Origin: Macrotis lagotis
Lineage: Eukaryota; Chordata; Mammalia; Peramelemorphia; Peramelidae
Assembly (NCBI RefSeq): GCF_037893015.1
Contig: NC_133666.1
Coordinates: 622,027,156 to 622,091,155 of the forward strand
DNA: 64,000 bases
Direction: 5' to 3'
This document shows positions 11,497 through 26,400 of the stretch, piece after piece. Below the pieces are notes generated by a model, which was not told where the DNA came from, did no database searches, and saw only the letters and a program-made list of their open reading frames with translations. A program made the translations under genes and the position numbers. The number at the start of each line of letters is the position of its first letter. The stretch's first letter is position 1.

Positions 11497-14400
11497 GTGT
11501 TAGAGTAGGTAGAGCTATGGAGGAGGTAGTTGATAGCCCTGCCATTCTCTGCTCTGGTCAGACCACATTTTGGAGTATACCTTTAGTCCTGTATTCCACA
11601 TTTTAGGAAGGAAAAAAATGTACAGAGGAGGGTGACCAAGATGGTGCCTTCTCAAGGACAGTGCTCTTACTGAATACCATGCCATCCTACCTAATCCAAA
11701 ACATTTATTAAGTATCTAATATATGGCAACGAGTTGACATACTGAATAGAGTGCTAGACGTGGAGTCAGAAAGACCTGATTTCATATCTGGGTATCCTCG
11801 ATCAAGTCATTTAGCCCCACTGACTGCTACAATTTCCTAATCTATAAAATGAGGATAATAAGAGCACCTATTTCCCAGGTTTGTTAAAAGGATCAAATAA
11901 GATAATAATTGTAAAATCCTTATCTGAGTGCCTGTCCCAAAGTCAGTGTTGTAGAAATGTTAGCTATTGTTATCATCATCATCATCATCACTATTATTTA
12001 GGTGTTGAGGATCCAAAGGAAAAACAGAACAAAACAATCCCAACCTTTGAGGAGCTTACATTCTGGTTGGGGAGTGGGAGGAAGATGGACATATTATATG
12101 GAGACAGATAATTTTTTTGTGCCTAATGATTTGAGGTCAGAGACAATGCCAACGACTAGGGTGAAACAGGAAAGGTTGCCACTAGGTGGTGGAACCTGAG
12201 CTGAACCTCAAAGGAAGCAAAAGGATTCTAAGAGGTAGAGAAGTACATTCTCAAGGCCTAGGTGGCAGTCTGTACTAAGGTACTAAAGCAGGAGATGGGA
12301 TGACAAGTTTGGGAACCAGCCAATGAGCCTGTTTAGCTAGGATGCTAAGTGTGTGAAAGGTAGTGATGGGAAACAGCCTGAGAAGATAGGCTGAGCCAGA
12401 CCCTGCAGATTCCAAAGGAGAATCTAATGAAGGAACTAGGGAGCTGTAACCTGGAGAAGACTAGGTTGGGGAAGGCTAGCTATTTTCAAATATTTATTGA
12501 CATTTTTTTTCTTTTATTGGAATTTATTTTCTGCCTAACCCAGAGGGCAGAACAAGGAACAATGTGTTAAGTTATAGAAAAGCAGATTGAAGTTTTATGT
12601 AAGGAACAACTTCCAAAAAAAAAGGGAATGGATTGCCAAAATCACTGAAAATTTTCAAATTGAGGTTAGATATCTACTTGTTAGCTCTGATGTAGAAGAG
12701 ATTTATGGTCAAATGCAGATTGGACTAGAGGATGGTCTTCAAGGTCCCTTTCAGCTTCTGAGAGTGTTCATTCAATAAACATTTTAAAAATAACTACTAC
12801 GAGGGGTGGCTGGGTGGCATAGTATATAAAGCACCAGCCCTGGAGTCAGGAGTACCTGGGTTCAAATCCGGTCTCAAACACTTAATAATTTCCTAGCTGT
12901 GTGGCCTTGGGCAAGCCACTTAACCCCGTTTGCCTTGCAAAAACCTAAAAAAAAACCCTACTATGCCCAGAACTCTGAGCTGAACAATTTCAATAACAAA
13001 ATGCCTCTGTTCTCACAGAGCTTAGATTTAAGTATAGGATACAACCCATCCACAAATAACAATGATATACAACATACCATGCTAAGTGTATCACAGAGGG
13101 CGAAGTACTCTATGAAGCCTAAGGGAGAAGGGTATCATCTGTAGTAAATCAGGAGAGGCTTCCTAGAGGAGATGTCAGTTGAATTAGGCCTTGAAGAATG
13201 AACAGGAATTCAGCAGGCAAAGATGGGAAGAGACCAGGCATAGTACCCTCTGAGCCTACAGGTTCATCAGTGCCTTGAACTACTGAGTCCTGTCAGCTTG
13301 AGTCGTTATTTTACTCACTCCCTAAGTTCCTCAGTTGGCTGTACTTCATCTCCTCTTGTCCTTTCTATAGGTAGATCTGGAGCTCCTTAGGGGTCGGGCT
13401 CAGGAGGTACAACAGAACAGTACTGCAGGAGTATTGTGCCGGGAGCGGGCCCTCTCCCTGCTAGCCCAGTTTGCGGAAGCCCAGGGTGAATTGGCCCCAT
13501 GGCTGGAAGAGGCCCGGGACACTGTGGCCCATCTCAACCCACATGCAGCTGCTGGTAGCCCCGAGGCCTGTAGGGAGCAGCAGGAACTGCTGCAGGTGAG
13601 TCCAGGGGAGAAGGGGACAGCCTGGGCACCTGACTCTGGAGACCTGAGTAAGGAGACCTTCGTGGAGAGTGCTAGGTAGGAAGATATATTACTTAGGCAG
13701 TAGAATGGGCTGGGGATCCTCCTGTTCCCTTAATAAGAATTACCTTTACCTGAAGGACGGTGTGGAGTTGTAGCAAGAACTCTGAATTTAAGAGGATCTG
13801 ACAAGTTATTTAACTTCTGTGGGACTCAATTTCCTCATCTGTAAAATACTTAACCTCTATGAGATTCAATTTCTTCATTTGTAAAATATGTAACCTTTGT
13901 GGGACTCAGTTTCTTTATTTGCAAAAATGAGGAGGTTGTAGCAGAGGGCCTCTGACATCCCTTATAGCTCTAATCTTTCATTAATAAAAAAGAAGAGGAG
14001 ATATTCTGAATTTGAATTTCCCTTGGCTTCCCCTCTCCTAGCCTTAGACTTCACTCAAGCAACCCTTTTTCTAGCTCAGAGGAGACCAGGCTAGGATCAC
14101 TATAACATGGCATGTCAGTAACTGGCCCTAGCCTCAGTTCCTACAGTTTCTGGCAGTCTTCTGGTCCATGACCTGCTTCCCATCTTCAGAGGGTCCCTAT
14201 TCCTATGAATATTTCCTTGCCAGTTTTTAAAGTTCTAGTCTTTCTCTCCTATCATCCTTCCTCATTCTCTCCCATCTCTCCTTTTCTTAAAGTCCTTCAT
14301 CTGGAACCCTAGGATGTTTTCTCTTAGTCTCAGTCTAGTGGGATCTGAGTGGACTTTAAGTGAGGAAATGCTTATTAGAGATAGAGAGGGTCTGGGGAGA

Positions 14401-17400
14401 AGGGGAGGATAATGAATGCCCCAGAGGCTGGATGGAGACTGGTTAGTGATGAAAGCCAAGAGGAGTTGGGGGTTGGGGTGTCTCGGCAGCCTTTGTCTCC
14501 TATGACCAGGTTGTTCATCCTGCAGCATTTGCGGGAGGCTATTGCAGAGCACAGGCCCCTGGTGGGGAAGCTGCAGCGGGTGTTCGTACAGCTGAAGGAC
14601 TTAAATCCAGTTCAGAGTACCCCCTTCCAGGAAGCCTGGAAGGCAGCTGAGGAGGAGTTGGGAGCCCTGAGAGCCCGAGTGGACAGTGTGGCAGCCACTC
14701 TGGGGCAGACTGTACCTCAGTACACTCAGGTGAGTGGTGTGGCTACAGGGAAGGAAGGGCATGGATGGGGGTGGGACATAGGATGGAGAAGAGTTAACTC
14801 TGGGAAGGACATGGCTAAGGGGAAGAATTGGGAAGGGGGCAAAGCTGATAGAAAGCAGGTGGAGCTGAAGGTATAATGAACTATAACTGGTCCAGGGACC
14901 CTCTTTGGAAAGATGGGATTGAGGAGGGTATGAGAGGTGTCTTTTGGTCATTGTCACCTAGGTAGGCAGATAGTCTCAGTAATGCCCCTCTATTGCCTTC
15001 TCCCTATCCCAGTTGAGTGAAAGGCTGGCCCGGTTGGCAGAACAATTGGAACAGTTGGCGCGGAGAGTGGAGAATGTGGGGACAGTCCGAGCTGATGCCC
15101 AGCGAATCCGGGAGCAACTTCGGGAGCAGAGTCTACTGTTGAGTGAACTAGAGCCTGTGGGGTCAGCACTGGACACTGCCCGAACTCGAGCTCAGGAGCT
15201 GGGGGCTGGGGTCACTGGAACCCTGGATGAAAGCCCTGAGGCTGGGCTGGGGCCTCGAGGTATGAGTTTGGGCTGATTGGCAGGGCTAGGGGCCTAGCCA
15301 GGATGGGGAATGGACCAAACTGACCAGAATGGGGCATCTGAGGCTCTCTTCTGGCTGCTTGTCATATGGAGTGACTGGATTTACCTGTCCATCCTCTATT
15401 TAGCAGTGCTTCAGGCTGAGGCAGATCGCTTGTGGGACCGCTGGTCAGGATTGCAGACTGCAGCCCAGGAAAGAGCCAACTGGCTGCGAGTTGTGTTGGC
15501 ACTGGCCGAGCAGTTCTGGCAAGGCCTAACTGACCTGGCCACCAGTCTGGCTGATACCCAGCATCTGGTGCTGCATATGGAGGATGCAGGGCCAGAGCCT
15601 GAAGGCATCCGGAGCAGGCTTGGTGCTATGCAGGTATCTGTTGGACTATATGGGGAAAGGGGTAGGAGAGTTCACTCCTTCCTTTTTTTTTCTTTTCTCC
15701 TTTATTCTTTTCCCTTCATCCCCAGATCCCAGAAAACTCTTAGGGGCAATTTTATTTCCAGGAGGGGGTCTCCAGGAGGGAGATTGTGGTTAATGCCTAC
15801 AAATTATAGATTTAAAAGTCAAAATAACATTAATGTCTGCCCTGTTTCTCCCCAGGCATTGAGGGAGGAGGTGGATGGACTACAAAGTGAGCTTGATGCT
15901 CTGGGGGCCCTGGGCCTGGAACTTCTGTCTGCATGTGGAGATGGGGACCGGCCTGAGGTGACCCGAAGCATGGATGAGGTGAATGGGAGTGGAAAGGGGA
16001 TGGGGAAGGGAAGATTTTTGGGGGAGCGTGTCTACTCTGTGCTACAACTGTTTTCCAAAGAGGTTATTACTAAAAGTCTTGACTCACCTAGATTTGTGAT
16101 CTCCTCAAGTTCAATGGTGCCCTCCAAGGATGCAGATTGCAGCCCATCCATGCTTGTCCAGCCCCTTTCTGAAATTCCAGTCCCCCAGAACCCTCCTTTG
16201 CAATCTCCTAATCTCTTGAACTGGCTGTTCACCTCCCATCCCTTGCCTTCAGCACATGGCCAGTCCATTTATCATTCATTTCCCTTTTAACATCCTTTAT
16301 TCCTGTTCTTCAAAGTCCCTTGTTTGTTATGTATTACAGGCTTGCTCACTTCCACAAGGCACCTCTCCATTGCCCTCTGTATTTCACTTCATAAGTATTT
16401 ATTAACCACCTAGGCACTGTATTAACCACAAGAGATACAAAGAATGACCCAAGACAATCCTTGCTATCAAGGAGTCTAATAGGAGAGAGTATGAATGCAA
16501 CTATGTGCCAATAAGAGATATCCAGAATAAATGGTAATTAATCCTAGAGAGAAGACAACTAGAATTAAGAGATATTGGGAAATGTTTCTGTAAGAGATGG
16601 GATTTTAGCTGAGACTTGAAAGAAGCTAGGAAAACTAAGAGGTGGAGACAAGGAGTTAGAGAATTCTAGGCATGGTAGAACAGACAATAAAAATATCCTG
16701 AGTGATGAGATGGAGCATCTTGTGTGAGGAATAGCAAGGAAGTCGATGTCTCTAGAACACAGAGTATGGGGGAGAAGAATAAGGTGTCAAGGAGCTTTGG
16801 AAGGTAGGAGGGGACCAGGTCATATGATATTCTTCATTCATTTTCAATTCTTTGAACTTCCAATTATGTTCCAGTTGATGTCATATTGGTACCACAATAC
16901 TGACAGAACACTGGTATTTAAATACCCTTTGTTTCTGGGAGAAGTTTAAGGTCATTAAAGGAGCTCTGCAGTTTCCTGGAGGTAATTCAGCCCACTTTCC
17001 TCTTCCTGTTGAATCCTTCATCCAACTTGTACTTTTTACCATCTGTTACATGGTGATTATCCGTCCAACTGCATTTCAAAGTGTGGGAAATAGACACACT
17101 ATCTTTATCCAAGGTAGTCAAAAATTCAATGTGATCTTACATTGAATTAAGAGAGGAATGGTATTCTAGATGATAGGCAATAGTCCTCTTGTGGTCTGTC
17201 CTTCATCAGATCACATCTGGAATGTTGTGTTCACCTCTAAACCCCTCAACTGCAACTGTCTGACACAGTTGTTTGAGTGATGGGCCCTGAAATCAGAAAG
17301 ACTTGAGTTTACCTCAAGCCCCAGACACTTTCTGATTGAGTGGCCCTGAACAAGTCACTTAAACAAGTTTCAGTTTCCTCATCTGTAAAATAGGGATAGT

Positions 17401-20400
17401 AATGGCATCTATATTCCAGGGTTGTTGTGAGGACCAAATGAAATAATAAAGCACTTAGAATAATGCCTAAACCATGGTAATGCTATATAAATATTATTAT
17501 TATCTATAAAATGTGAAAAATGATAGCACTTGGCTCCCAGGGTTATTATGAGAATCAGATGAGATACTAATTGTTAATCACAGAGTCTAATAGATTGTAA
17601 GCACTATATAAATGTTAGTTATTTTATTTAAAATGTTAGTATACCCCATCTGGTAGTAGATTCCCCATCATTGAAGGTCTTTAAAATATTTTTTCTTCTT
17701 TTTTTTTAAGAGAACAAAAATTATTTTCCTCTCCCATTCCTTTCTCCTATTAGAGAAAAAGAAAAGAAAAACAAAATCTTTGTAATATATATGCACAGTC
17801 AAATAAAACTCATTACATTATAGGAAGCACTTTGATAAGCCAGAATGTGTTCAATGGAAGGTGACTGTGAAATCTTGGGGATTTTTACCTACACCCCAAG
17901 AGAATCACTTAAAATGGAGAGTCTTAAACACAGAGAGGAATGGGGACATAATAGCTATAAGCATCTAAATTATTTCAAGTATTTGAAGGATGGTCATATG
18001 GTAGAGGGATTAAATTTGTTCAGTATGAAGCCCAGAGGGCAAAGTAGGAACAATGGGTGGAAGTTATGCAGAGGCAGATTTTTCAGTTTCACATAAGGAC
18101 AAGTTAGTTTCCTACCTGGCAGAACTGGTCAAAAATAGAAAGGAATGTCGGAGGCTTCAATGAGCTTTCCATCACTGGGAGTCTTTCTAATGGAAGCTGG
18201 ATGACAATTTTGGGGAGATGAGGTAGGGGGGACTCTCTTTGAGAGAACACTTAAACCTTGGAGATCCCTTAGTTGAATGAATCAAGAAGTGACCAATGAT
18301 GATGATGCTATCTTGGGCTACATTTAGAAAAGCAGAGAGACCAGAACCTGGCAGGGGATAGAATCATCCATCATACTTTATCCTGCTCAGACCACATCAA
18401 AAATATTGTTTTCAGTTTTTGGCATCACATTTCGGAAGGACTTTAATAAATTAGAGAATGTCCAGGAAAGGGCAGCCAGATTGGGGAAGGACCTTGAAAT
18501 CATGCCCTGGATTGAACTGTTAGGTGAACTGGAGTTACTGAGAATATAGAAGTGAAGATTTAGGGGAAGGTAGATGTCTCTCTTCATATTTCAAAGGACT
18601 TTCATATAGGAGAATTAGACATGTTCGGTTTGGTCCCTAGTCAGAGGTGTGGTGGTTTTTTGGGGAAGGTTTTTGCATATTTATTAAATAGTACAACAGC
18701 TGGTATTAAAAGATGTCTTCCAATAACTTTTTAATGATTAACATTTTTTTCATAATTAAATACCTTTCTTGGTTATACATGTCCCAAGCATTTATTAAGT
18801 GCTTACCAGGATGTACCAAACTCTGTGTTACACCCTAAGGACACAAAGGGAGAACTTACCCTCAAGGAGATCACAGTCTAATAGGGGAGATAACATGCCA
18901 ATAACTCAGTGTGGTAGGGGTAGGACCAGGAACTGCTATTTCATTGGGATTGAGAAAACTCCCTCTATCAATATAAATCAATATTTTTGATTTATAATCC
19001 TAGAGCTTTGTCTCAAGTACTAAAAGGTCAAGGGACCTACCCAGGGTCCCATAGCCAGCATGTGTCAGACATGAAATTTGAGATTAGGTGGTCTTGTTTA
19101 CAAGGGCAGCTACAACATAGAGTATATAGAAGATAATTTCAAAATGAAAGGTATGAGTCTAATGGGTTGGGAGATTGGGGTGGGGAAAGAGAAGCAAGAA
19201 TCTGAAAAAGATGAGATGTGAATTCTCATCCAGGTGTGAATCAATGTTCCTATAATCCTAAGTGTTTTAAGCATCAGTTTGAAAGTGGTAAAATTGGGGC
19301 TCAAAATCAGGATCAATAGGTGGAAACTACAGAGATAGTATTTTCAAAAGCGTCCTTATTATAAGAGTTGTCTAGAAGTAGAATGGAATGCCCAAAGTGG
19401 TTTCCTTCTAAATGAAAATCCTTAAGCAAAGGTTGGAGCAATTAATCAATCGATAAACAGGATAAATTGTATAAGAGACTCTCATTAAGGTTTCTGTTTA
19501 GCTATATGGATTCTGTGGTCTCTCCAATCTTGAAAGCTTGTGATTCTAAGGGAGAGTCTTTGATTGTTATCACTGCTTCCCTTTTTAAGTGTTCATTAAC
19601 TATCCCTTGTATTCAAGAATTACTCAAAAATTGAAATCAAAGTTATTGGTTTAGAGTTTAGAGAATAAGCTTTCTTTCCCTTCTGGAAAACCAAGGTGAC
19701 AAACACTTGCCTGTCTCCAGTAATGTGGCATCTCTCCAATTCTCCATGCTTTAATAATAAATTAGCAACACATTCCTCAGTTCTGTTAAGGTCCTTGAGA
19801 TATATAATTCATTTGAGGTTGGTAACTTGGATTCATTGAGGAAAGCTAGAGGCTTACTTAGAGGATTACAGTTTCTTATTGAATAGTTGCATTCTATACT
19901 TTTGATTCCAAAGATAATAACCTTTAAAGAGAAGACAGAAATTAGAGCAGAGTCAGTCTCTCTTTTTTTCCTGTCATCCATGATCATCATCCCATCCGCC
20001 CCCAAATTTCAGCCCTGTCCCTTCCTTGATCTTTCTCCTGTCATTTTTTTTGCAAGGTAAACGGGGTTAAGTGGCTTGTCCAAGGCCACACGGCTAGGTA
20101 ATTATTAAGTGTCTGACACCGGATTTGAACCCAGGTACTCTTGACTCCAGGACCGGTGCTTTATCCACTACACCACCTAGCTGCCCCTCTCCTGACATTT
20201 TCAAAGCTAACAAACCTCTATTTGTTGACTCATGTCATAAGTCTCAGCCTCATCAAAGCTTTAACTTTACTGTTATTAGATTTGGGGTTTTTTTTTTCTG
20301 TCTCCTTATCTTGCCCATAATGGAAGTGCACTCAAGAGTCCAAATCCTATACTGATTGGTCCAGAATCTTTGCCCTGCTCCATTTTTCTGACCTTTTCCT

Positions 20401-23400
20401 TAAGCAACCTGGTGTACCTCTAGTCCCAGGGTCTCAGCATATTGGCAAGGGAAATAGTGTTGGCATCCACTTGGCTTTAGTTCTATTGTAACTCAGAACT
20501 TTCAGACTCAAGCAATTTCTCTAGCCTCTTCTTCCTGAGCATCAGGGATTATGTATAATTTGTTGGCATAGTAGGTAGAACACTGAGACTGGAGTCAGTT
20601 CAAATGTGAACAGATTATTAGTTATATGATGCTGGGCAAGAGTTTAACATCTGTGTGCCTCATTTTCTCCAAATGTAAAATAGAATACATAATTACACTT
20701 ACCTCCCAGAGTTATGTAAGGATCAATTGAGCTACTTATCATTAAGTGTTTAGATATAGTAAGCATTATATACAAACTTTAGCTATTATTATGTGTCACC
20801 AGATCTGGTTTCTAATACTATTCTTATTTACTATTTCTTTACCGTCATTCCAAGTTTACCTACTCTTCTTCCATTCTTGCATATGTATTTTCTTGAAATC
20901 TGGTTTCATTGGTGGATTCCCTGAACAACCACATTATTTTCTTAAGACAGTTTCCCTTTTTCTTCATCTCTGGCACCATTTGTAACTACATTATCAGAAT
21001 TTCTTTCTAAAGAGTCTTAATCTCTCCTGAGGCAGTCTTCTCTTTTAAAGTCTCAGATTATCTAATTCTATCCTTTCCTATTTCTGAATTCTTTAAACCT
21101 ACTCCCTCAAAGTCTAGGGTATGCATTGAACTATAGCCATCCCTCTCCTTATCATGATAGTAAAAGGTAGAAATCTCTCAAGATTTCTATCATTTAAAAA
21201 TATTTTTATTTGTTTTTCCAGTAACATGAAATGGTAGTTTTCACCGATCTTTTTTTTTTTGCAAGATTTAGAGTTTTAAATTTTTCTTCCTTCCTCCCTT
21301 CGTCTCCCTTCCCCCATCAGAAAGCAATCTAATATAGGCTCTATGTGTGTCATTATGCTAAACATTGAATCATAGTAATCATATTGTGAAAGAAAAATCA
21401 AGAATTTCTATAATTTTCATATCACCCCCTCATAATTAATATCTTTATAATAATTCTCACGGGATTGGGATGAGAATCAAATGAGATAATGTAGGTAAAC
21501 GTCATTGTGAGCTTAAAGTTCTGTGCTAGTGACAAGTTGTCTTCCTTTCCTCCCTCCTTGTACCCTTCAGCTGCAACAATGATAAGGCATGCCTACTCCT
21601 ATTGGCAGCACCAACTATCTTCTCCTCTGATGGGACCTATGGCTCCTCATCCTTCTGTGGAGCCCAGGAAGGTCCTTCTCCTTCAGAAGGTCCAACTCTA
21701 CCCTCCATGGAAAAGGTCTCATATCTCTATCACAGACTGAAACATTCACTGGTTCAAGCCTTTCCCCCTTGCTGATCTATTTTTCATTCTTCCACTATTC
21801 ACCTTCTTGGCAGACATTTAAATTCTCTTTGGCCTCCTGAGATTCTTTCCCTCTTTTGTCTTCCTCATCTTGGCAAGGAAAACATTCTTCCACACATGTC
21901 AGAAAGGAGAAAGGCCTTTATTTCTTTACAAGGGAAACAGCTCCTTTCTTAAACTGATTAAGTCAATCTCTTTTCTTAGACCCTAGGGCTTACTTCAAAC
22001 TGTGTTCTCTATATGGGAATTGTTGACCTTGTGTATTTGAGCGTGTGGAATCTCCACATTCTGTTCTCTGATGACCATAGCCTTAATAAAATCTATTTTT
22101 TCTTCTCTGGAGGCCTTGGCTTCAGCCCCTACCTCTCCCCCACCTTTATTTTCTCTTTGATCCTCTATTATATACCCTAGGCCCAAGAAGATTCTTTTCC
22201 TCTCCAAGTACTTATTTACTTGAACATAACCCCCTTGCAAGCCACAGGTGGTCAGTATTCCTTCTACTCCTCAACAGAATCTCGCCAGCTCTAAATACCA
22301 GAGAAATGGGGAAATGAAAAGGTCTAGGAGTTAAATTTCCTGGGATTTTTTAACATAAAAGGAATTACTTAGAGTTGTTTGATATTGACATTGGTAGAGA
22401 AACTTATTTTTTCAAAGAGTCAGGTTTTTTTTTATGAGAATGACAGAAAAAGTACAGAGATGGGTCAGGGAGTAATAATGAGTCAAAGGAGAAAGAGAAT
22501 CATCTTTTTGGATCAATCAGCTCCTAAAATTGGACCAGTCTTTATGAGCCCAGATTGGGGGAACCTGGGACAGGCATGGGTTATATTTGTAATAAGCTTT
22601 CGGTAACGATTCTCCCATATGGCAGAACTGGGTGGATCATTAGCTTCCTAAAACACCCTAGCTCCTACCTATATCTTTTTTTATTTTCCTAGAATTCCAT
22701 TCAGGAACACTGACTGACAATCTTGGGTTCATGCCTAAACAATCAGAAAGTCTCCTAACTAATGATTGCTTCAACAGAGCCAAAGGGGTGGCACAGTATA
22801 AGAAGAGCTGCATTCAAAGCCATCCTCAGATACTAGCTGAAGCAAATCACTTAACTTCTGTCTCAGTTTCCCCAACTGTGAAATAAGAGTTATAATAATA
22901 GTCACCTCCCAAGCTTGTTGTGAGGGTCGAATGAAATCTTTATAAAGTGCTTTAAATAGTACTTGGTATCCAGTAGGAGCTTAAGAAATGTTTGTTTCCT
23001 TCCTTTCAATCACAATTTTACACTTCCCTTCTACCTCGGCTCCTCACAAGACCCAGGTTAGAGAAGAACATAGATAATAATGACCAAATCAATCAACCAA
23101 TAAGTATTTATTAAGTGTCTACGATATGCTAGATTCTTTGCTAAGTTCTGGGACTATCAATACTGCAAGTAGAACCATCTCCACTTATAAAAATTTACAC
23201 ATAGGCGTGATGGCATAGTGGATAGGATTTGGGAGTTGGGAAGACTGGGGTTCAAAATCCATCTCACTCACTTCCTAATTGTGTGATCCTGGCAAGTCAC
23301 CTGGCTTCTTTTGACTCGTGTATAAAATGAAGGTCTCTTTTAACTCTAAATCTATGATGCTATGAGACAACCATATATCTATATCTCTCTATATGTATGT

Positions 23401-26400
23401 ACATATATGAAAGAACTATAAATGTAAAGAATTACATATGTAATATAAATGTCTATATTTAGTCTACATATATGTATATAGACATAGAGTTATATGAGTA
23501 TATATAAATATGTCACACATAAACACAACATAGATCTGCCAGAAGGTAACAAAGAGCTCTCTTTCATAACACCTCCTCTAACCGAAGTTTTGTACAAATT
23601 TAGTCATTGATTGCCTCCAGAAGACACACAAACACAGCACCATCTTTGTAGTTCCCTGGAGTTTACCCTCACCTTCTGTTCCTACTGAAACTGAGAGCCT
23701 CAGTTCTCTGTGGTTCATGTTGCTAACTCCTTGTGGCAAATTGGTCCGAACATACCTCATGTCTGCCATGGGGTGGGTCTATGGGGGGAGAGGGGAGAAA
23801 AAAGGGAGGAAAGGAAGCAAGAGACTGGTCCCACAGTGAAGTTTCTCTCTGAAGCTTCTTGTCTTGGTCCTCTTTATAGGAGCAGATTTCTACTCATCTC
23901 TAATTCAGTTACAAATATAAAGTCATCTCTAAAAAAAAATACAAACCAGCTATTTTTAGGCTTTTTTTCTCTTCTCTCTTGCCTAATCACTGTTTCTTAT
24001 TTTTCAAAAGTCTTAAGAATCACCACAGCCATTACCTCCTCTTCTTTGAATCAGTTCCGCCCCCCCATACACACACACAGAGAGAAAAATATTTAAGTAA
24101 AAGGATCAACACAAAACTTGAATAAAATACACAATATATTTTCCTGATAGATATTCCGCCCTCTACCCCACAATCATATAAAGGGGGGAGGGAACATATT
24201 TCCTTATCTTTTCTGGAGATCCTTTATTGGTTTTCCCCATGCATAGAGTTCAACTTCCTTTAAGTAATTTAAAAATTTTACATTGTTTTATGTATTGTGT
24301 ATGTCATCTTCTAGGTTCTGTTTATTTTGCTCTACATCAGTGCATGCAAATCTTCCTACATTTCTCTAAATTCCTAGCATTGATTATTTTCTTACAACAG
24401 AAAATATTACCATTTCCTTTATGAATCTTAATTTTTTAATTCCCCAATTGATAGATACTCACTTTGTTTCTGGTTCTTTTCTGCCACAAGAAATGTTTCT
24501 ATAAGGGGCGGCTAGGTGGTGCAGTGGATAGAACACTGGCCCTGGAGTCAGGAGTACCTGAGTTCAAATATGACCTCAGACACTTAATAATTACCTAGCT
24601 GTGTAGCCTTGGGCAAGCCACTTAACTCCATTTGCCTTGCAAAAATCTTAAAAAAGAAAAAAAGAAATGTTGCTATGAATAGGTTGGGATATAATAGACC
24701 TTTGTTTCTGGCTTTGACTTCCTTGGGGGGAGAATATATTTAGTAATGACATTAGTCAAAGAGTAAGTGCAATTTAGTCACTTTTTTGTTGTGATTTCAA
24801 CATCTGCAGGTGTTAAGTCTTCCTCAGGTCCTCTAGTATTAACTGCTCTCATCTGTTTTCTTTTTTCCTATTTGCATTGAATGAGGTAAAATCTCAGAAT
24901 TATTTTAATTGACATTGGCCACTTGTGTTTTTGCTAGGCAAAGATTGAATTGTCTTTTGGTCATTTCATAGGATCATTGGATTGGAGAACTGGAAAGGAC
25001 CTCAGAGGTCATCTAATCCAATGTCCTCATTTTGAGGAAACTTGAGACCTAGCAAAGTTAAGAGAGTTGTTCAGGGTCATGTCAGAGGAGAGATATGAAC
25101 TAAATCCCTCTCACTATGGAACCTGTGGATTCTACTTTGAATTCTATAAAACTACAGATGCCTCTACTATTAACTAGGTTTTGTTTTATTGGGTTCCCCC
25201 CTTTTTTTCAAGTCCAAAGATCAGGTTTCTCAGTAGAGAAAATAGAAGTGGGGGTTACTCTAGAATAGATTAGGGTTTATAAGACCCCAGCTCTCTCCTG
25301 TTTTAGGAGGAAGGTCAGACCCAATGAAGGAGCTGGTCCCCTTAGAGCACACAGATGGCCTTTCAAGGTTTGTCTCCCTACAGGTGAGTAGCCTAGGGTC
25401 CAGAGGCAGGCTCTGAAGTCCCTACCCTTCCCCATCTACAATCATCCTGTGGCCAAATTGGGGAATTGAGCCAGCACCTTGATCCTTCCCCTCCTTTCTT
25501 CTGAGAGATGAGAGGTGAGAGACAAGTAGTAGCTCCTACTCTATTAGCTCTAAGAATTCTCTGCAGTTTCTCAGGTCTGCCCTGGAAGAAGTGGAGAGAA
25601 CACAAACCTTGTTAGAAGGCCATGGATCCCTGGAATTCCTCCACCTTCTCCCCACCCTCATTCCTGACCCTGTTCTTTTCCTCAAAGCTTCATCCTCCCA
25701 AACTCCTTAGACTTTCTTGAGGAAAATTAGTGAGCCTATGATCAGGGCCAACCTAGAAGGATTGAGATCCTCTTTATCCCTGCCAGACTCAGATGTTTAT
25801 CCTGAGTCATGAGATCAATAGCTGCTGCTCTGGAGGGTCTGGTTTTCCCATTCTGCCCAAGGAGGTCACCTTTTTTTAATTGATAATTTATTCTATTTTT
25901 CCAATTACATGTTATGAAAGTTTTTCAACTTTCATCCATATGCATAGGCATATTTTAAAGTTACATAATTTCCTTCCCCCTCCCTTCATTGGCGAACAGT
26001 CTGGTGAACATTGTGTTAAACATGTTTGTAGATTAGTCATTTTCGGTATGAGGAACTAGAATTAAGGGGAGAAAAAAACCCGTGAGATAGGAGAGAAATA
26101 CATAAGAGAAAAATTTTAAAAAGTGAATGTAGTGGGGGCAGCTAGGTGGTGCAGTGAATAGAGCACCAGTCCTGGAGTCAGGAGAAACTGAGTTCAAATC
26201 CAGCCTTAGACACTTAATAATTACCTAGCTGTGTGACCTTGGGCAAGTCACTTAACCCCATAGCCTTGCAAAAAACAAACAAAAAATCCCCCCCAAAAGT
26301 GAAAGTAGCATTCATTCAGATTCTGTACTTTTTTTTTTTTTTTTGTTTTTGTTTTGTTTTGTTTTTCTTCCTCTGGATAGTCATAGCATTGTCCATAGCC

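Noticed and set aside
12803-12880. tRNA-like A and B boxes in SINE heads, considered as tRNA genes
   Set aside because: They are part of the dispersed SINE family with the same tail. No complete cloverleaf is present.
15310-16290. Plus-strand frame of 326 codons
   Set aside because: It is two true spectraplakin exons (15404-15633 and 15856-15978) plus open intron between and after them.
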